Of a DNA stretch of 64,000 nucleotides, positions 9,298-18,109 are shown one piece after another; position 1 is the stretch's first letter, and each line of letters begins with the position of its first letter. The stretch is taken from positions 8,275,501 through 8,339,500 of the forward strand of contig NZ_CP121695.1 in assembly GCF_029761915.1 (NCBI RefSeq), given 5' to 3'. The notes under the pieces are model-generated. The model had not been told where the DNA came from and ran no database searches. It saw only the letters and a list, made by a program, of their open reading frames with translations. This DNA is from Bradyrhizobium sp. CB1650. GTDB lineage: Bacteria; Pseudomonadota; Alphaproteobacteria; Rhizobiales; Xanthobacteraceae. Position numbers and translations under genes: made by a program.

Positions 9298-9600
9298 ATG
9301 TCGAAGCGGAAACAGAAACGAGAGCAAGGCAACGTGGAGGAACGGCTGCGCTTCTTGGGAGCCCACGTCGATGGATTTGGGAGCTGGCTTCGCCGCAACG
9401 GCTATCGGCCGACGACAATCGTGGAGCTGGTACGCCTCCTTGCCTGCTGGACCGAGCGGCTGCCTGCGGCCAGGTTTGCTCTCGACCTCCACAATATTGT
9501 AGCCGGGTTCGTTGCCTCTGCTCCGACCTTCAAGGGCGGCAGAACCACGAGGGGCCACGCTGTTCATCCGTTATCTTCGTGAACAAGAGGCGCTGGCACG
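9298..9600 (+). pseudogene. Truncated tyrosine recombinase (N-terminal part)
   Basis: A near-ideal AAGGAGG precedes ATG 9298. The product begins MSKRKQKREQGNVEERLRFL, then GSWLRRNGYRPTTIVELVRL, which matches the SAM-like core-binding N-terminus of the long tyrosine recombinases that travel in sets on Rhizobiales elements. After a shift it continues TLFIRYLREQEALA and is then cut exactly where direct repeat copy 2 begins (9600). The catalytic domain is missing, so it is inactive. Confidence 0.68.
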
Positions 9601-9816
9601 ATCCGGCCGCAATGTGTCCGAGCTGCCACTTGCCTCGAATGGGAAGCCCCGCCCGGCGGACCGTGCGGGGCTTTTTTGCGACCTCAGTCGCCGTTCTTGC
9701 GCGGCCGCGACCAGATCAGGGTGAAGCCGTCACCTTCCTCGTCGTCGAACAGGTTCGCGTAGATCGGCGCGTTGAACGAGGGATCGTCGAGCTTGAGCGA
9801 GAGATAGTCGCGACCT
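9600..9816. repeat. 216-bp direct repeat, copy 2
   Basis: This copy matches 6433-6648. It contains a terminator hairpin and the 3' part of the intact DUF736 gene. The truncated recombinase ends where the repeat starts, so the repeat edge is a recombination junction. The two copies flank about 3 kb that contains the Flp micro-operon and fpr. Confidence 0.8.
9646..9677 (+). terminator. GC-rich terminator hairpin, copy 2
   Basis: GCCCCGCCCGG and CCGTGCGGGGC pair around a short loop and are followed by six T. One stem base differs from copy 1, giving a mismatch. It also lies seven bases beyond the DUF736 stop on the opposite strand and so probably ends that gene too. Confidence 0.75.
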
Positions 9817-10004
9817 TCCTCAGACCGCTTCGACCAGGCGGCCCCGATCTCGGCCCGGCCGACGAAGACGCGGTGGCTCGGGGCGTTCTCATTGGAGCGG
9901 TTGGTCTCGGGGACGATCCGAACGCCTTTGGTCTGGAGGCTGAGGGTGACGATTTCGCCCTGGAAGTCGCTGCCGACCTTCTTGAAAGAACCGATGTTAG
10001 CCAT
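9684..10004 (-). CDS. DUF736 family protein
   Basis: An intact 106-residue protein starting MANIGSFKKVGSDFQGEIVT, with RVFVGRAEIGAAWSKRSEEG and a C-terminal FDDEEGDGFTLIWSRPRKNG. DUF736 is a small family of unknown function almost always found in the maintenance region of Rhizobiales and Sphingomonad integrative conjugative elements. AGGAGAAG precedes the ATG. A conserved hairpin leader and a longer stem-loop lie upstream. Two partial copies of the same gene are nearby. Confidence 0.88.
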   Translation of the reverse strand: MANIGSFKKVGSDFQGEIVTLSLQTKGVRIVPETNRSNENAPSHRVFVGRAEIGAAWSKRSEEGRDYLSLKLDDPSFNAPIYANLFDDEEGDGFTLIWSRPRKNGD

Positions 10005-10070
10005 GTTACTTCTCCTTTGCTGTTTCGAGCCGCGACCACCGCGGCCTCGATGGCGATCTACAGGCCGAAG
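10005..10070 (-). promoter_or_regulatory. Conserved hairpin 5' leader of DUF736 gene
   Basis: Read on the minus strand, the leader contains GATCGCCATCGAGG, a hairpin GCCGCG...CGCGGC (arms at 10029-10034 and 10040-10045) and AGCAAAGGAG before the start codon. The same order of elements precedes the DUF2493 gene (12166-12230) with a one-pair-longer stem and a different loop. It is probably a structured untranslated leader or operator. Confidence 0.55.
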
Positions 10071-10114
10071 ACGATCGACGACGCACCCGCCCGCGGGCCG
10101 CAGCGCAGCGGAGG

Positions 10115-10188
10115 ACGCCAGCGGGTCGACTTTCTTGCCTCGCGAGGAATGGGCGTAGCCCAGGGGAAGAAAGTCGAGCTGCTGGCGT
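10115..10188 (-). promoter_or_regulatory. Long nested stem-loop upstream of DUF736 leader
   Basis: An outer stem ACGCCAGC (10115-10122) with GCTGGCGT (10181-10188) encloses TCGACTTTCTT (10126-10136) with AAGAAAGTCGA (10167-10177). Within it a small hairpin GGGCGTAGCCC sits at 10151-10161. A stem of the same design but different sequence stands at 12298-12357. Between here and 10440 there is no intact gene, only a short plus-strand frame ending at 10392 that I do not recognise. Confidence 0.6.
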
Positions 10189-10440
10189 TGCGTTCAGGCG
10201 ATCGAGGCGCAGCCGCTCTTCGGCCAGATCAAGCCATCAAGAGGCCAGGTGGTCCGTGCGCTGAACGGCATTCCAAAGAAGTTGTGGCGTCTCTCGGTTA
10301 GGCTGCACAAGATGTCGGTGCGTTCAGGCGTAGAGATGGAAACAAAAGCGAAGAAAACGGCGAACGCGATTGCCGCGAACCATCCGCGATGAGTGCCCCC
10401 TGGCTGCATTGCCTTGTGCCGGGAGGTCAGCGGCCAGGTG

Positions 10441-10526
10441 CCAAGCGCTCCGAGGAAGGTCGCGACTATCTCTCGTTCAAGCTCGTCGACCTTGCCAACG
10501 CTTATGCCTCGGGCGATCGAGACTGA
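10441..10526 (+). pseudogene. Third DUF736 fragment, opposite orientation
   Basis: The plus strand reads AKRSEEGRDYLSFKLVDL and then an unrelated short tail ending at 10526. The first part repeats the DUF736 segment SKRSEEGRDYLSLKLDDP. The start and C-terminus are gone, and its tail overlaps the 3' end of the membrane-protein gene on the other strand. Confidence 0.55.
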
Positions 10527-11005
10527 GGCTCATCCTTGTTGCGTCTTGGCCAGGAGAGACGGCCGAGGTTCCTCCAACAAGCTTCGCCCAGTGCCGTAGG
10601 CTCGGCAAAGCTGGTTATCCGTTTCCAGGAGGTGCTGGCAATGGCAAAGGCGCCGGTCCAGTTGAAGATATGCTGCCAAAGTGAGGATGGCACCGCGATT
10701 TGCGACAGGCCATGAGCGAGGTGATAGCCCGCGATAGCCGCCGGTACGGTGAAAGCTGCGGCAATCACCGCGCGCGCGAGCGAGGATCGAGCCCAGATAA
10801 AGGCGGTTTGACCGATGAGAAGGGTCACGGCGCCGGCAAGCATTGCGACAAGAGCGGCGGAGGTGATGCCCGTGCCACCGTGAACAGCCGCCAGGCCGAC
10901 GGAAAGCGCAACGAAGCACGGTAGTGCATAGACACCAAGGGTGAGGACCAGCCAGCAGAACAGGCCGATGCCAAGCATATTGAGGATGAGTGCGATGATA
11001 AGCAT
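10502..11005 (-). CDS. Small integral membrane protein, element-associated
   Basis: A 167-residue protein with four to five hydrophobic segments in its first 120 residues (for example MLIIALILNMLGIGLFCWLV and AALVAMLAGAVTLLIG) and a charged tail. I recognise no named family. Its place among DUF736, DUF2493 and Toprim genes suggests it belongs to the conjugative element. The C-terminal end overlaps a DUF736 fragment on the opposite strand and may be altered. Confidence 0.6.
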   Translation of the reverse strand: MLIIALILNMLGIGLFCWLVLTLGVYALPCFVALSVGLAAVHGGTGITSAALVAMLAGAVTLLIGQTAFIWARSSLARAVIAAAFTVPAAIAGYHLAHGLSQIAVPSSLWQHIFNWTGAFAIASTSWKRITSFAEPTALGEACWRNLGRLSWPRRNKDEPQSRSPEA

Positions 11006-11238
11006 GGTGGTGGCTCCGCGACAAAAGACATGACGCTCGCGCCTTCCACCACCACCGCGGCGCGGTTAGAATAATAGCGGAGAATGAGCGGCTGTGCGAG
11101 GACATGGCCTCGCTCGCCGATCGGCGAAAAACCGGCGCTTTCTGCTCGAGCCCTGTATCGGTCGAGATCAGGGAATTTGCACTGATGTGCGCTGGCGAGC
11201 TCGGTCCTCCATGAAGAAGCGCCGATGGGCGACGGCGC

Positions 11239-12165
11239 TTACGCGCCGCCGAACTTCCAGACGGGAACGCCGAGCTTCTTGGCCTTGTCGGCAAGGTTGT
11301 CCTGTATCCCGGTGCCAGGGAAGTGCATCAGACCGATCGGCAGCACCGCAAGCATTGCGTCGTTGCGCTTGAACGGAGCTGCCTTGCCGTGTTTGGTCCA
11401 GTCCGGCTTGAATGCGACCTGAGGAACCTTGCGGTTAGCAGCCCATTTGGCGGCTATGAGCTCGGCGCCCTTCGGCGAGCCGCCGTGGAGCAGCACCATG
11501 TCCGGGTGCTTGGCATGGACCTTGTCGAGGCGGTCCCAGATCAGGGAGACGTCGTTGAAATCGAGTCCACCGGTGAGCGCGATCTTGGGTCCCGACGGCA
11601 GCAACGCCTCGGTGTCCGCGCGACGTTTGGCAGCCAGGTAATCGCGGCTGTCGATCATCGCTGAAGTGAGCGTGCGATGATTGACGAGTGACCCGGAACG
11701 GGGGCGCCAGGTCGAGCCGGTATGAAGCTCGAATTGCTCAGTCGCCAGATCGCGGAACAGCTCCATGGCGTTGCGGCGTTCGATCAACGTGATGCCTTCG
11801 GCGGTGAGCCTTTCCAGTTCGACGGATCGCACCTCCGATCCATTCTGCTCGCGCTGGCTCTTTTGCTGCGCTTTTTCGTTGTCATCGAGTTCGCGCTCGA
11901 TGCGGCCCGTGGCGCGGTGGAAGAGATTGACCGTTGACCAGAGTAGATCTTCGAGGTCGGATTCAAGCCGCGTGTCACCCAGGGTCGCCGCGAGAGCGTC
12001 AAAGATGTCGGCGATTGCGCCTGTGATGGCCTTGGCTTCCGGGAGCGGCCTCGGGTCAGGCTCGTCGTGAAAGGGCCGATGGCCATAGAGCTGAAGCTCG
12101 CCCAGGATATGTTCGGTCGGTGATGAGGCGTACGGTTCGAACTGGTTGTCGTCATGGTCGGTCAT
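11239..12165 (-). CDS. DUF2493 (SLOG-fold) domain protein
   Basis: A 308-residue protein. The N-terminal half is charged and helical. The C-terminal part has the DUF2493/YspA-like Rossmann pattern: KIALTGGLDFNDVSLIWDRL, then HPDMVLLHGGSPKGAELIAA with a glycine-rich nucleotide site, and a final VPVWKFGG. SLOG proteins are thought to bind nucleotide-derived ligands. The role in conjugative elements is unknown. It has a hairpin leader like that of DUF736. Confidence 0.8.
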   Translation of the reverse strand: MTDHDDNQFEPYASSPTEHILGELQLYGHRPFHDEPDPRPLPEAKAITGAIADIFDALAATLGDTRLESDLEDLLWSTVNLFHRATGRIERELDDNEKAQQKSQREQNGSEVRSVELERLTAEGITLIERRNAMELFRDLATEQFELHTGSTWRPRSGSLVNHRTLTSAMIDSRDYLAAKRRADTEALLPSGPKIALTGGLDFNDVSLIWDRLDKVHAKHPDMVLLHGGSPKGAELIAAKWAANRKVPQVAFKPDWTKHGKAAPFKRNDAMLAVLPIGLMHFPGTGIQDNLADKAKKLGVPVWKFGGA

Positions 12166-12230
12166 CGTGGCTTGAGGTCCTTTGCCGTTCGGCCGCGCCC
12201 ATCGCGGCCTTCGTGGCGATCACCAGACGG
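12166..12230 (-). promoter_or_regulatory. Conserved hairpin 5' leader of DUF2493 gene
   Basis: On the minus strand it shows GATCGCCACGAAGG, a hairpin GGCCGCG...CGCGGCC (arms 12191-12197 and 12203-12209) and GGCAAAGGA before the start. The order and spacing match the DUF736 leader at 10005-10070. Confidence 0.55.
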
Positions 12231-12297
12231 CGGGCGGAACGGACCAGAACCCGGAGGCGTAAGCCGACGGGCCGGAGCGGAGCGGAGGATGGCAGAG

Positions 12298-12357
12298 GTG
12301 CGGCTATTTTGTTTCGCGATGCAAAGGCGCGTGAGCGCCGGCGGAAAATAGCCGCAC
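12298..12357 (-). promoter_or_regulatory. Long nested stem-loop upstream of DUF2493 leader
   Basis: GTGCGGCTATTTT (12298-12310) pairs perfectly with AAAATAGCCGCAC (12345-12357). Inside lies GGCGC-GTGA-GCGCC (12326-12339). The flank GGAGCGGAGCGGAGGAT resembles the flank of the stem at 10115-10188, while the stem sequences themselves differ. The rest of the gap up to 12487 holds no gene that I can see. Confidence 0.6.
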
Positions 12358-12487
12358 CGCAGCCATTGCCGGGCCGGGCCGCTTGCCGTCCGATCGCCCT
12401 CTAGAAGGCCGTGGGCGCCGCGCTGTCCGGCAAAGCCAGCCCAGGCAATGACCGGTCATGACGATATCGAATTCAAATTGCTTGGCG

Positions 12488-13552
12488 CTATCCCGTAGCG
12501 ATCCTCGGACGCGGCAGAAAGCGGGCGATATCCTCGGACACGAGCTGTGCGCGTAAAGCTGCCTGAAGGACTTCGAGGCCCAGCGTGCGCAGATCCTCGT
12601 TGAAGTCGCCGAGCCTGGGCGACAATGTGAAAGCCTCGATTCCACCCGCCTCAGCGCGCGTCGTCAAGGCGATGGCGGCACCCTCGCCTGCTGCGTCCGC
12701 ATCCCGAGCGATGTAGAGCCGCCGCAGCGATGGCGGCAGGAGGAGCGCCGCGAGGTGGTTCGCCGAGAGTGCCGCCGCCATTGGCATGGTGGAAATCGCG
12801 CAGCGAAGGGAGAGCATGGTCTCGATGCCTTCGCCAGCAACGAGCACGTCATTGGCCACACCGAAGCGCACGGCATTACCAAGAAGATCGCCCATCGCGC
12901 GGCGCGGCGTGTCGATTGGGGCCTTGCCAAGCCGGTTCAGGTCGAAGCCCTCGGGATCGAGCCAGGTGCGGTGTACCCCCGTGATAGTGCCATCAAGGTC
13001 GCTGACGCGGGCAATCATCGCCGGCCATATCTCGGCAGCGGCATCTTCATCAGGCCCATGGTAGTAGCAGCGCGGCTGATAGCGCAGACTGCCGCCATGA
13101 TGCAGCTCCGAAATACCGCGACGTCGAAGATATAGCTCCACGAGAGTAGCTTCCGTTGGCCGCGATATCGCAAACAGGCGTCTGGCCGCTTCCCGGGACC
13201 CGCGCTGCACCGCCGTACGAGAGGGTTTCCGGGCAGATTCTGGGGCGGGACGAGGCAAGTTCAGAAAGCGTCTGGCTTCATGGGCGACATCGCGAAAATC
13301 GTGGAGACCCAGAGATTCGCGGATGATGTCGAGCAAATCGCCGTGCTCTCCGGTTGCAGCATCGGTCCACTTGCCGGCCGGTCCCTTGGGCGAGTCGTGG
13401 AGCCGTACAAACAAGGAGCGGCCTGGTGTGTTGTGGACATCGCCCACCAGCCAGTAGCGGCCCTCGCGCTTGCCGTTGGAAAGATAGTGGCGGCACACGG
13501 CCTCGGCCTCACGCGCGAGGCGGCGTGCCAGTTCGGAAGCATCGCGCCGCAT
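12488..13552 (-). CDS. Toprim-domain (primase-like) protein of conjugative element
   Basis: A 354-residue protein. The N-terminal third resembles the zinc-less primase-associated DUF7146 region. The Toprim fold is marked by VLVAGEGIETMLSL (catalytic Glu near residue 241) and LYIARDADAAGEGA (DxD near 284-286). Toprim proteins of this type may make primers for element replication or transfer. Its ATG overlaps the stop of the helicase gene by one base (TGATG), so the two are translationally coupled. Confidence 0.85.
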   Translation of the reverse strand: MRRDASELARRLAREAEAVCRHYLSNGKREGRYWLVGDVHNTPGRSLFVRLHDSPKGPAGKWTDAATGEHGDLLDIIRESLGLHDFRDVAHEARRFLNLPRPAPESARKPSRTAVQRGSREAARRLFAISRPTEATLVELYLRRRGISELHHGGSLRYQPRCYYHGPDEDAAAEIWPAMIARVSDLDGTITGVHRTWLDPEGFDLNRLGKAPIDTPRRAMGDLLGNAVRFGVANDVLVAGEGIETMLSLRCAISTMPMAAALSANHLAALLLPPSLRRLYIARDADAAGEGAAIALTTRAEAGGIEAFTLSPRLGDFNEDLRTLGLEVLQAALRAQLVSEDIARFLPRPRIATG

Positions 13553-16500
13553 CAGGCGGCCTCGCGTTCGCAGATGCGCTCGACCGGGTAGCGCTCAAGC
13601 ACCTTGCCAAGCACGACGACCCCGCTTGCATCGGTGGGTACGAACATGCGCAGCTTCCAGGAGATGATCTCACTGAACAGTCCATAGGCCCGCAAGCGGT
13701 CACGCATGGTGTCGTTAAAGTCCGCCAGCTCGATACGATGCGCACCCATGACGCGGACGCGCCGCAGCTTCAGGCCTTCGGCAAGCTCGATGAGCGCACG
13801 GCCTTCGAGCAAGGCGGCGAAAGCGTCTTCGGGCTTGAGTGTCGGCTGCTCACCCAGAAGCGCGTTGGCGACCCAGGCGGACGAGACCTTCCGCCCAATG
13901 ATTCGCTCGCCGGCGTCGGTCTGGAGGCGGTAAACGCGCGTCGATTCCTTCGGCAGCCGTTTCCAGATCGGCAGGAGGAGCCCAGCCACGACGTGGATCG
14001 TGCTTTCGGTGAACTCCGGCACGTCCGCAAGCTCAGCTGTCCAGGCTGCGCTGAATCGCTCGCAATCCGTCTCGATCCAATGACTTTCGCCCATGGCCTT
14101 CAGCGGCGCGGTATGGCTTTCCATGGGCCGGACCAATCTTACGCGCTGCTCGATCTCGCCGTCGTCCAGCATCAGGCTTGGAGCTGCGACTTGCACCGCC
14201 CCGCGGCCGGAACGTTCGTTCACCAGCAGGACTGTGCGGCGGTCCGACAGAAGGCCGAGGGCATCATCCAGGGTTTTGGGCCGGTTACGTTCGCGCTGGA
14301 CGATCGTGAGCAGCCTTGTCTCGGCGCTGGTCGCGGGATGGGTGTAGATGGTGCGCCGATTCGTGACGACGAAGCTTTCGGCGCGAAGGGTTTCCAGGCC
14401 AACTTCATAGATTCCGGACGCAATCGCGGCTTCGATCCGAGCTGTCAGCAGCTGCTCGAAGGCGGTGAACAGCACGTTTTGCAGGTCGATGGTCAGCGCC
14501 AGCAGACGGTTGAGAAAGGTCGTGATCGGCGGCAGGTCATCCCTGATGCCATTGGAGTCGACGAGCTTCAGCCCAGTCGCATTCTCGAACATCTCAAGAG
14601 GGCAACCATCGATCTTGCCCCGAACCAGAAGCAGGTAGAGTTGGCGCAGAGCATCACGCCCATAACTGCTTTCGAGATTATCCTCCGGCCGAAACAGCCC
14701 CTGGCCCCCGGTCTGACGCTGACCGCGGGTGATAGCGCCGAGCGTATCGAGGCGGCGCGCAATGGTGCTGAGAAAGCGCTTCTCGGCCTTCACATCGGTC
14801 GCAATCGGACGAAATAGCGGCGGTTGCGCCTGATTGGTCCTGTTGGTCCGGCCGAGCCCCTGGATTGCTGCATCGGCCTTCCAGCCGGGTTCAAGCAGGT
14901 AGTGGACCCGCAGACGGCGGTTCCGGGCCGACAGTTCGGCGTGGTAACTCCGCCCCGTGCCGCCGGCATCCGAGAAGACGAGGATGCGCTTGAGATCGTC
15001 CATGAATGCCGCGGTTTCCGCGAGGTTCGCCGAAGCGGCGCGGTTCTCGACCACGAGGCGGTCGTTTTTCCGGACGATCCGGCGCGAGCGTCCGGTGACT
15101 TCGGCGACCCTGTCGGTCCCAAAGCGCTGGACGATCTGGTCGAGGGCGCCCGGCACGGGCGCGAGCGAGGCAAGCTTCTCGATCAGGCGGTCGCGACGCG
15201 CAACGGCGTCCCGGCTCTCGACGGCCTGACCATCACGGTACACAGGCCGGGAGGAGAGATTGCCTTCCGAATCGGTGAAGGGCTCGTAAAGCTGGACCGG
15301 GAAGGAATGGGCGAGATAGTCGAGCACGTATTCGCGCGGCGTGATGTCAAGTTGCACATCACCCCATTCCTCGGTCGGAATCTCTGCGAGCCGGCGTTCC
15401 ATCAGCGCTTCGCCGGTCGACACGATCTGGATGACCGCGGCATGCCCTTCGCTAAGATCGCGCTCGATCGAGCGGATCAAGGAAGGCGTCTTCATCGATG
15501 TCAGCAAATGGCCGAAGAAGCGCTGCTTTGCGGACTCGAAGGCCGATCGGGCCGCCGACTTTGCCTGGGCGTTCAAGGTCCCGGTCTCGCCGGTGACGTT
15601 TGCCGCTCGCATCGCGGCATCGAGATTGTTGTGAATGATGCTGAACGCGGCTGCATAAGCATCATAGATGCGGATCTGTTCGGGAGTGAGCTCATGCTCG
15701 ATGAGTTCATATTCGACGCCTTCATAGGAAAGTGAACGCGCCGCATAGAGACCGAGTGCCTTGAGGTCGCGTGCCAGCACCTCCATCGCCGCAACGCCGC
15801 CCTCCTCGATCGCCTCGACGAACTCGGCGCGCGTCGCAAACGGAAAGTCCTCACCACCCCAAAAGCCGAGACGCTGGGCATAAGCGAGGTTGTGAACGGT
15901 CGTGGCTCCAGTGGCGGAAACATAGATCACCCGTGCATTGGGCAGGGCGTGCTGCAGCCGCAGGCCCGCGCGTCCCTGCTGCGAGGCGGCCTGCTCGCCG
16001 CGCTCGCCCTTGCCGCCCACGGCGTTTTGCATGGCGTGGCTCTCGTCGAAAACAACCACTCCGTCGAAATCGGGCCCCAACCATTCGACGATCTGCCGCA
16101 CACGCGAAAGCTTTTCGCCGCGCTCATCGGTGCGTAGCGTAGCATAGGTCGTAAATAGGATGCCTTCCGACAGGCGGATCGGCGTCCCCTGGCGGAAGCG
16201 TGAGAGAGGCGTGACCAGGAGCCGCTCCATGCCGAGCGCCGACCAGTCGCGCTGTGCGTCCTCGAGCAGCTTGTCGCTCTTGGAGATCCAGACCGCTCTG
16301 CGCCGACCCTTCAGCCAGTTGTCGAGCAGGATGCCGGCGACCTGCCGGCCCTTGCCCGCGCCGGTGCCGTCGCCAAGAAACCAGCCGCGGCGGAAGCGGA
16401 CGGCATGTGAAGCATCGTCGCGGGCAGCTGCCACAACGTCGAAGGTCGCATCGACCGTCCAGGCGCCTGCAAGGAAGGCCGAGTGTGCTTCGCCGGCGTA

Positions 16501-17847
16501 GATCACGCTTTCAAGCTGGGCGTCCGACAACAGGCCATCTGCTATGAGGTTGACCGGAAGATGGGGCCGGTACGACGGCTTCGGCGGGGCGACCGAGGCC
16601 ATCGCGGCCGACTGCACCAGTTTTGTCGGGTGCGGCCCGGATCCGGGAATGCGGATCGATTGCAGGATGTAGTCCTCATAGAGGGCATCCGTCAGATGAG
16701 CTCCGTCCGGAGGCGTCCAATCGACCGTTTGGTAGGTGAGCTCTACGCCTTGCGGATCGCCGAGCTGCCGACCGGGCGAGGAGCGCATCGTGAAGGCGGG
16801 AACGGGTCGCCGAACGAGTGCGGTTGGACTGACGGGAACGAGAACAGGTGAAGCGATCGGAAGCCGCGGCGGCACATGTTCGAGGACCCATGCCAGCAGC
16901 GTGGCTGCGTCCGGCGCCATGCCCGGACATTCTGGAAGGAGATTTCCGTCTGTCGCGGGCTGCTTGTCGATGACGGTGAGCCGCGTATCGATCGCCGTCC
17001 CGTGCTTGGCGAATACTGCCCCTGCAATCGCAGCCGAGAATACGATGCGACCGCACTCCTGGAGACGAATGAAGGCGTCGGTCCAGGTTGGATTGTCGGG
17101 GGCGAGACTTGCGCCGGTGATCGCAACGAGGCGACCGCCGTCGCGAAGCCTGGCCAATGCCGAGGAGAGATGCCGCAGTGTTGCGTCCGCCATCCGCCGA
17201 TCCACATTTGGCAGAGCCGAAAATGGCGGATTCATCAGCACGACACTCGGGGCAACAGTCGCCTCGAGATGATCGTCGATTTGCGCCGCGTCGCAGCGCG
17301 TGACGGTCACGTTTGGAAACAGGAAATTGAGCAGCCCGGCACGCGTTTCGGCGAGCTCGTTTAGCGCAAGTGAACCGCCGGAGATCTCAGCGAGGATGGC
17401 GAGAAGTCCGGTGCCCGCCGAGGGCTCCAGCACGAGGTCCGTGTTGGTAATGCCGGCGGCGGTGCAAGCGACGAAGCCAAGCGGGATCGGTGTCGAGAAT
17501 TGCTGAAACGCCTCGCTTTCTTCGGACCGACGTGTATGGGTTGGAAGCAGGTTTGCGACCTTACCCAGCATCGAGAGCAACGCATCCGGCGATCCCGCCT
17601 TGGTCCGCATGGCGGCGCCGTGCCTGCGAAGGAAAAGAACGGTTGCGGCTTCACAGGCCTCATAGGCGGCTTTCCAATGCCAGGCGCCGGCGGCATCCGA
17701 GCCGCCGAAGGCGCTTTCCATGGCGGAACGCAGAATACTCGCTGCATCGATGCGCCGCCCGTGTTCGAGATCGCAGAGGATAAGTCGCGCGGCTTGGATG
17801 ATGGAGGACGCAGCCGCGGCGGTCGCGGAGCAGGACAGATTCATCAT
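13552..17847 (-). CDS. Giant strawberry-notch-like methylase/helicase
   Basis: An intact 1431-residue protein. Residues about 110-290 form an adenine-methylase-like fold with EPSAGTG and NPPF motifs. A superfamily 2 NTPase follows, with Walker A GDGTGAGKG near 492-500, the DESH box near 601-604 and YVSATGATTVHNLAYA. A C-terminal helicase lobe has GLGRTNRTNQ. Such strawberry-notch family proteins are hallmark genes of large Rhizobiales conjugative elements and may protect or remodel incoming DNA. The ATG at 17847 is preferred to the upstream TTG. It is co-transcribed with the Toprim gene. Confidence 0.9.
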   Translation of the reverse strand: MMNLSCSATAAAASSIIQAARLILCDLEHGRRIDAASILRSAMESAFGGSDAAGAWHWKAAYEACEAATVLFLRRHGAAMRTKAGSPDALLSMLGKVANLLPTHTRRSEESEAFQQFSTPIPLGFVACTAAGITNTDLVLEPSAGTGLLAILAEISGGSLALNELAETRAGLLNFLFPNVTVTRCDAAQIDDHLEATVAPSVVLMNPPFSALPNVDRRMADATLRHLSSALARLRDGGRLVAITGASLAPDNPTWTDAFIRLQECGRIVFSAAIAGAVFAKHGTAIDTRLTVIDKQPATDGNLLPECPGMAPDAATLLAWVLEHVPPRLPIASPVLVPVSPTALVRRPVPAFTMRSSPGRQLGDPQGVELTYQTVDWTPPDGAHLTDALYEDYILQSIRIPGSGPHPTKLVQSAAMASVAPPKPSYRPHLPVNLIADGLLSDAQLESVIYAGEAHSAFLAGAWTVDATFDVVAAARDDASHAVRFRRGWFLGDGTGAGKGRQVAGILLDNWLKGRRRAVWISKSDKLLEDAQRDWSALGMERLLVTPLSRFRQGTPIRLSEGILFTTYATLRTDERGEKLSRVRQIVEWLGPDFDGVVVFDESHAMQNAVGGKGERGEQAASQQGRAGLRLQHALPNARVIYVSATGATTVHNLAYAQRLGFWGGEDFPFATRAEFVEAIEEGGVAAMEVLARDLKALGLYAARSLSYEGVEYELIEHELTPEQIRIYDAYAAAFSIIHNNLDAAMRAANVTGETGTLNAQAKSAARSAFESAKQRFFGHLLTSMKTPSLIRSIERDLSEGHAAVIQIVSTGEALMERRLAEIPTEEWGDVQLDITPREYVLDYLAHSFPVQLYEPFTDSEGNLSSRPVYRDGQAVESRDAVARRDRLIEKLASLAPVPGALDQIVQRFGTDRVAEVTGRSRRIVRKNDRLVVENRAASANLAETAAFMDDLKRILVFSDAGGTGRSYHAELSARNRRLRVHYLLEPGWKADAAIQGLGRTNRTNQAQPPLFRPIATDVKAEKRFLSTIARRLDTLGAITRGQRQTGGQGLFRPEDNLESSYGRDALRQLYLLLVRGKIDGCPLEMFENATGLKLVDSNGIRDDLPPITTFLNRLLALTIDLQNVLFTAFEQLLTARIEAAIASGIYEVGLETLRAESFVVTNRRTIYTHPATSAETRLLTIVQRERNRPKTLDDALGLLSDRRTVLLVNERSGRGAVQVAAPSLMLDDGEIEQRVRLVRPMESHTAPLKAMGESHWIETDCERFSAAWTAELADVPEFTESTIHVVAGLLLPIWKRLPKESTRVYRLQTDAGERIIGRKVSSAWVANALLGEQPTLKPEDAFAALLEGRALIELAEGLKLRRVRVMGAHRIELADFNDTMRDRLRAYGLFSEIISWKLRMFVPTDASGVVVLGKVLERYPVERICEREAA

Positions 17848-18032
17848 GGGAGTTGAGCTTTCGAGGAGAGCGGGACCGGTCAAACCGACGGGTGCTCTCT
17901 AAGACCCGACCGGCTCAAACCTGTCCCGGCCGATCTCTCACTCTCCTCACCCCTAGGGTTTCGCCGCGCGAGAAGGATGCGATTCGCGCCGCGCGCAAGC
18001 TTCGGGGCGCCGGAGCGCCATTCAAAAATGAG

Positions 18033-18055
18033 AAGCCCGGCGCGATGCCGGGCTT
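18033..18055 (-). terminator. Terminator downstream of parB remnant
   Basis: AAGCCCGGC (18033-18041) and GCCGGGCTT (18047-18055) form a nine-pair stem. On the minus strand the stem is followed by CTCATTTTTG, a T-rich tail. It sits about 55 bases beyond the end of the ParB-like gene and ends that unit before the helicase leader. Confidence 0.75.
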
Positions 18056-18109
18056 CGTGAGTAACTTCGAATAAAGCGCACGGCGGGATTGCCGTGCCAG
18101 GCTGGACAT

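Noticed and set aside
9216..10301. 361-codon plus-strand open frame
   Set aside because: It runs across the recombinase remnant in the wrong frame and antisense to the intact DUF736 gene; composition is frame-shadow-like.
13354..14817. 487-codon plus-strand open frame
   Set aside because: It lies entirely antisense to the Toprim and helicase genes, has no ribosome site and no recognisable motifs. Long antisense frames are common in GC-rich DNA.
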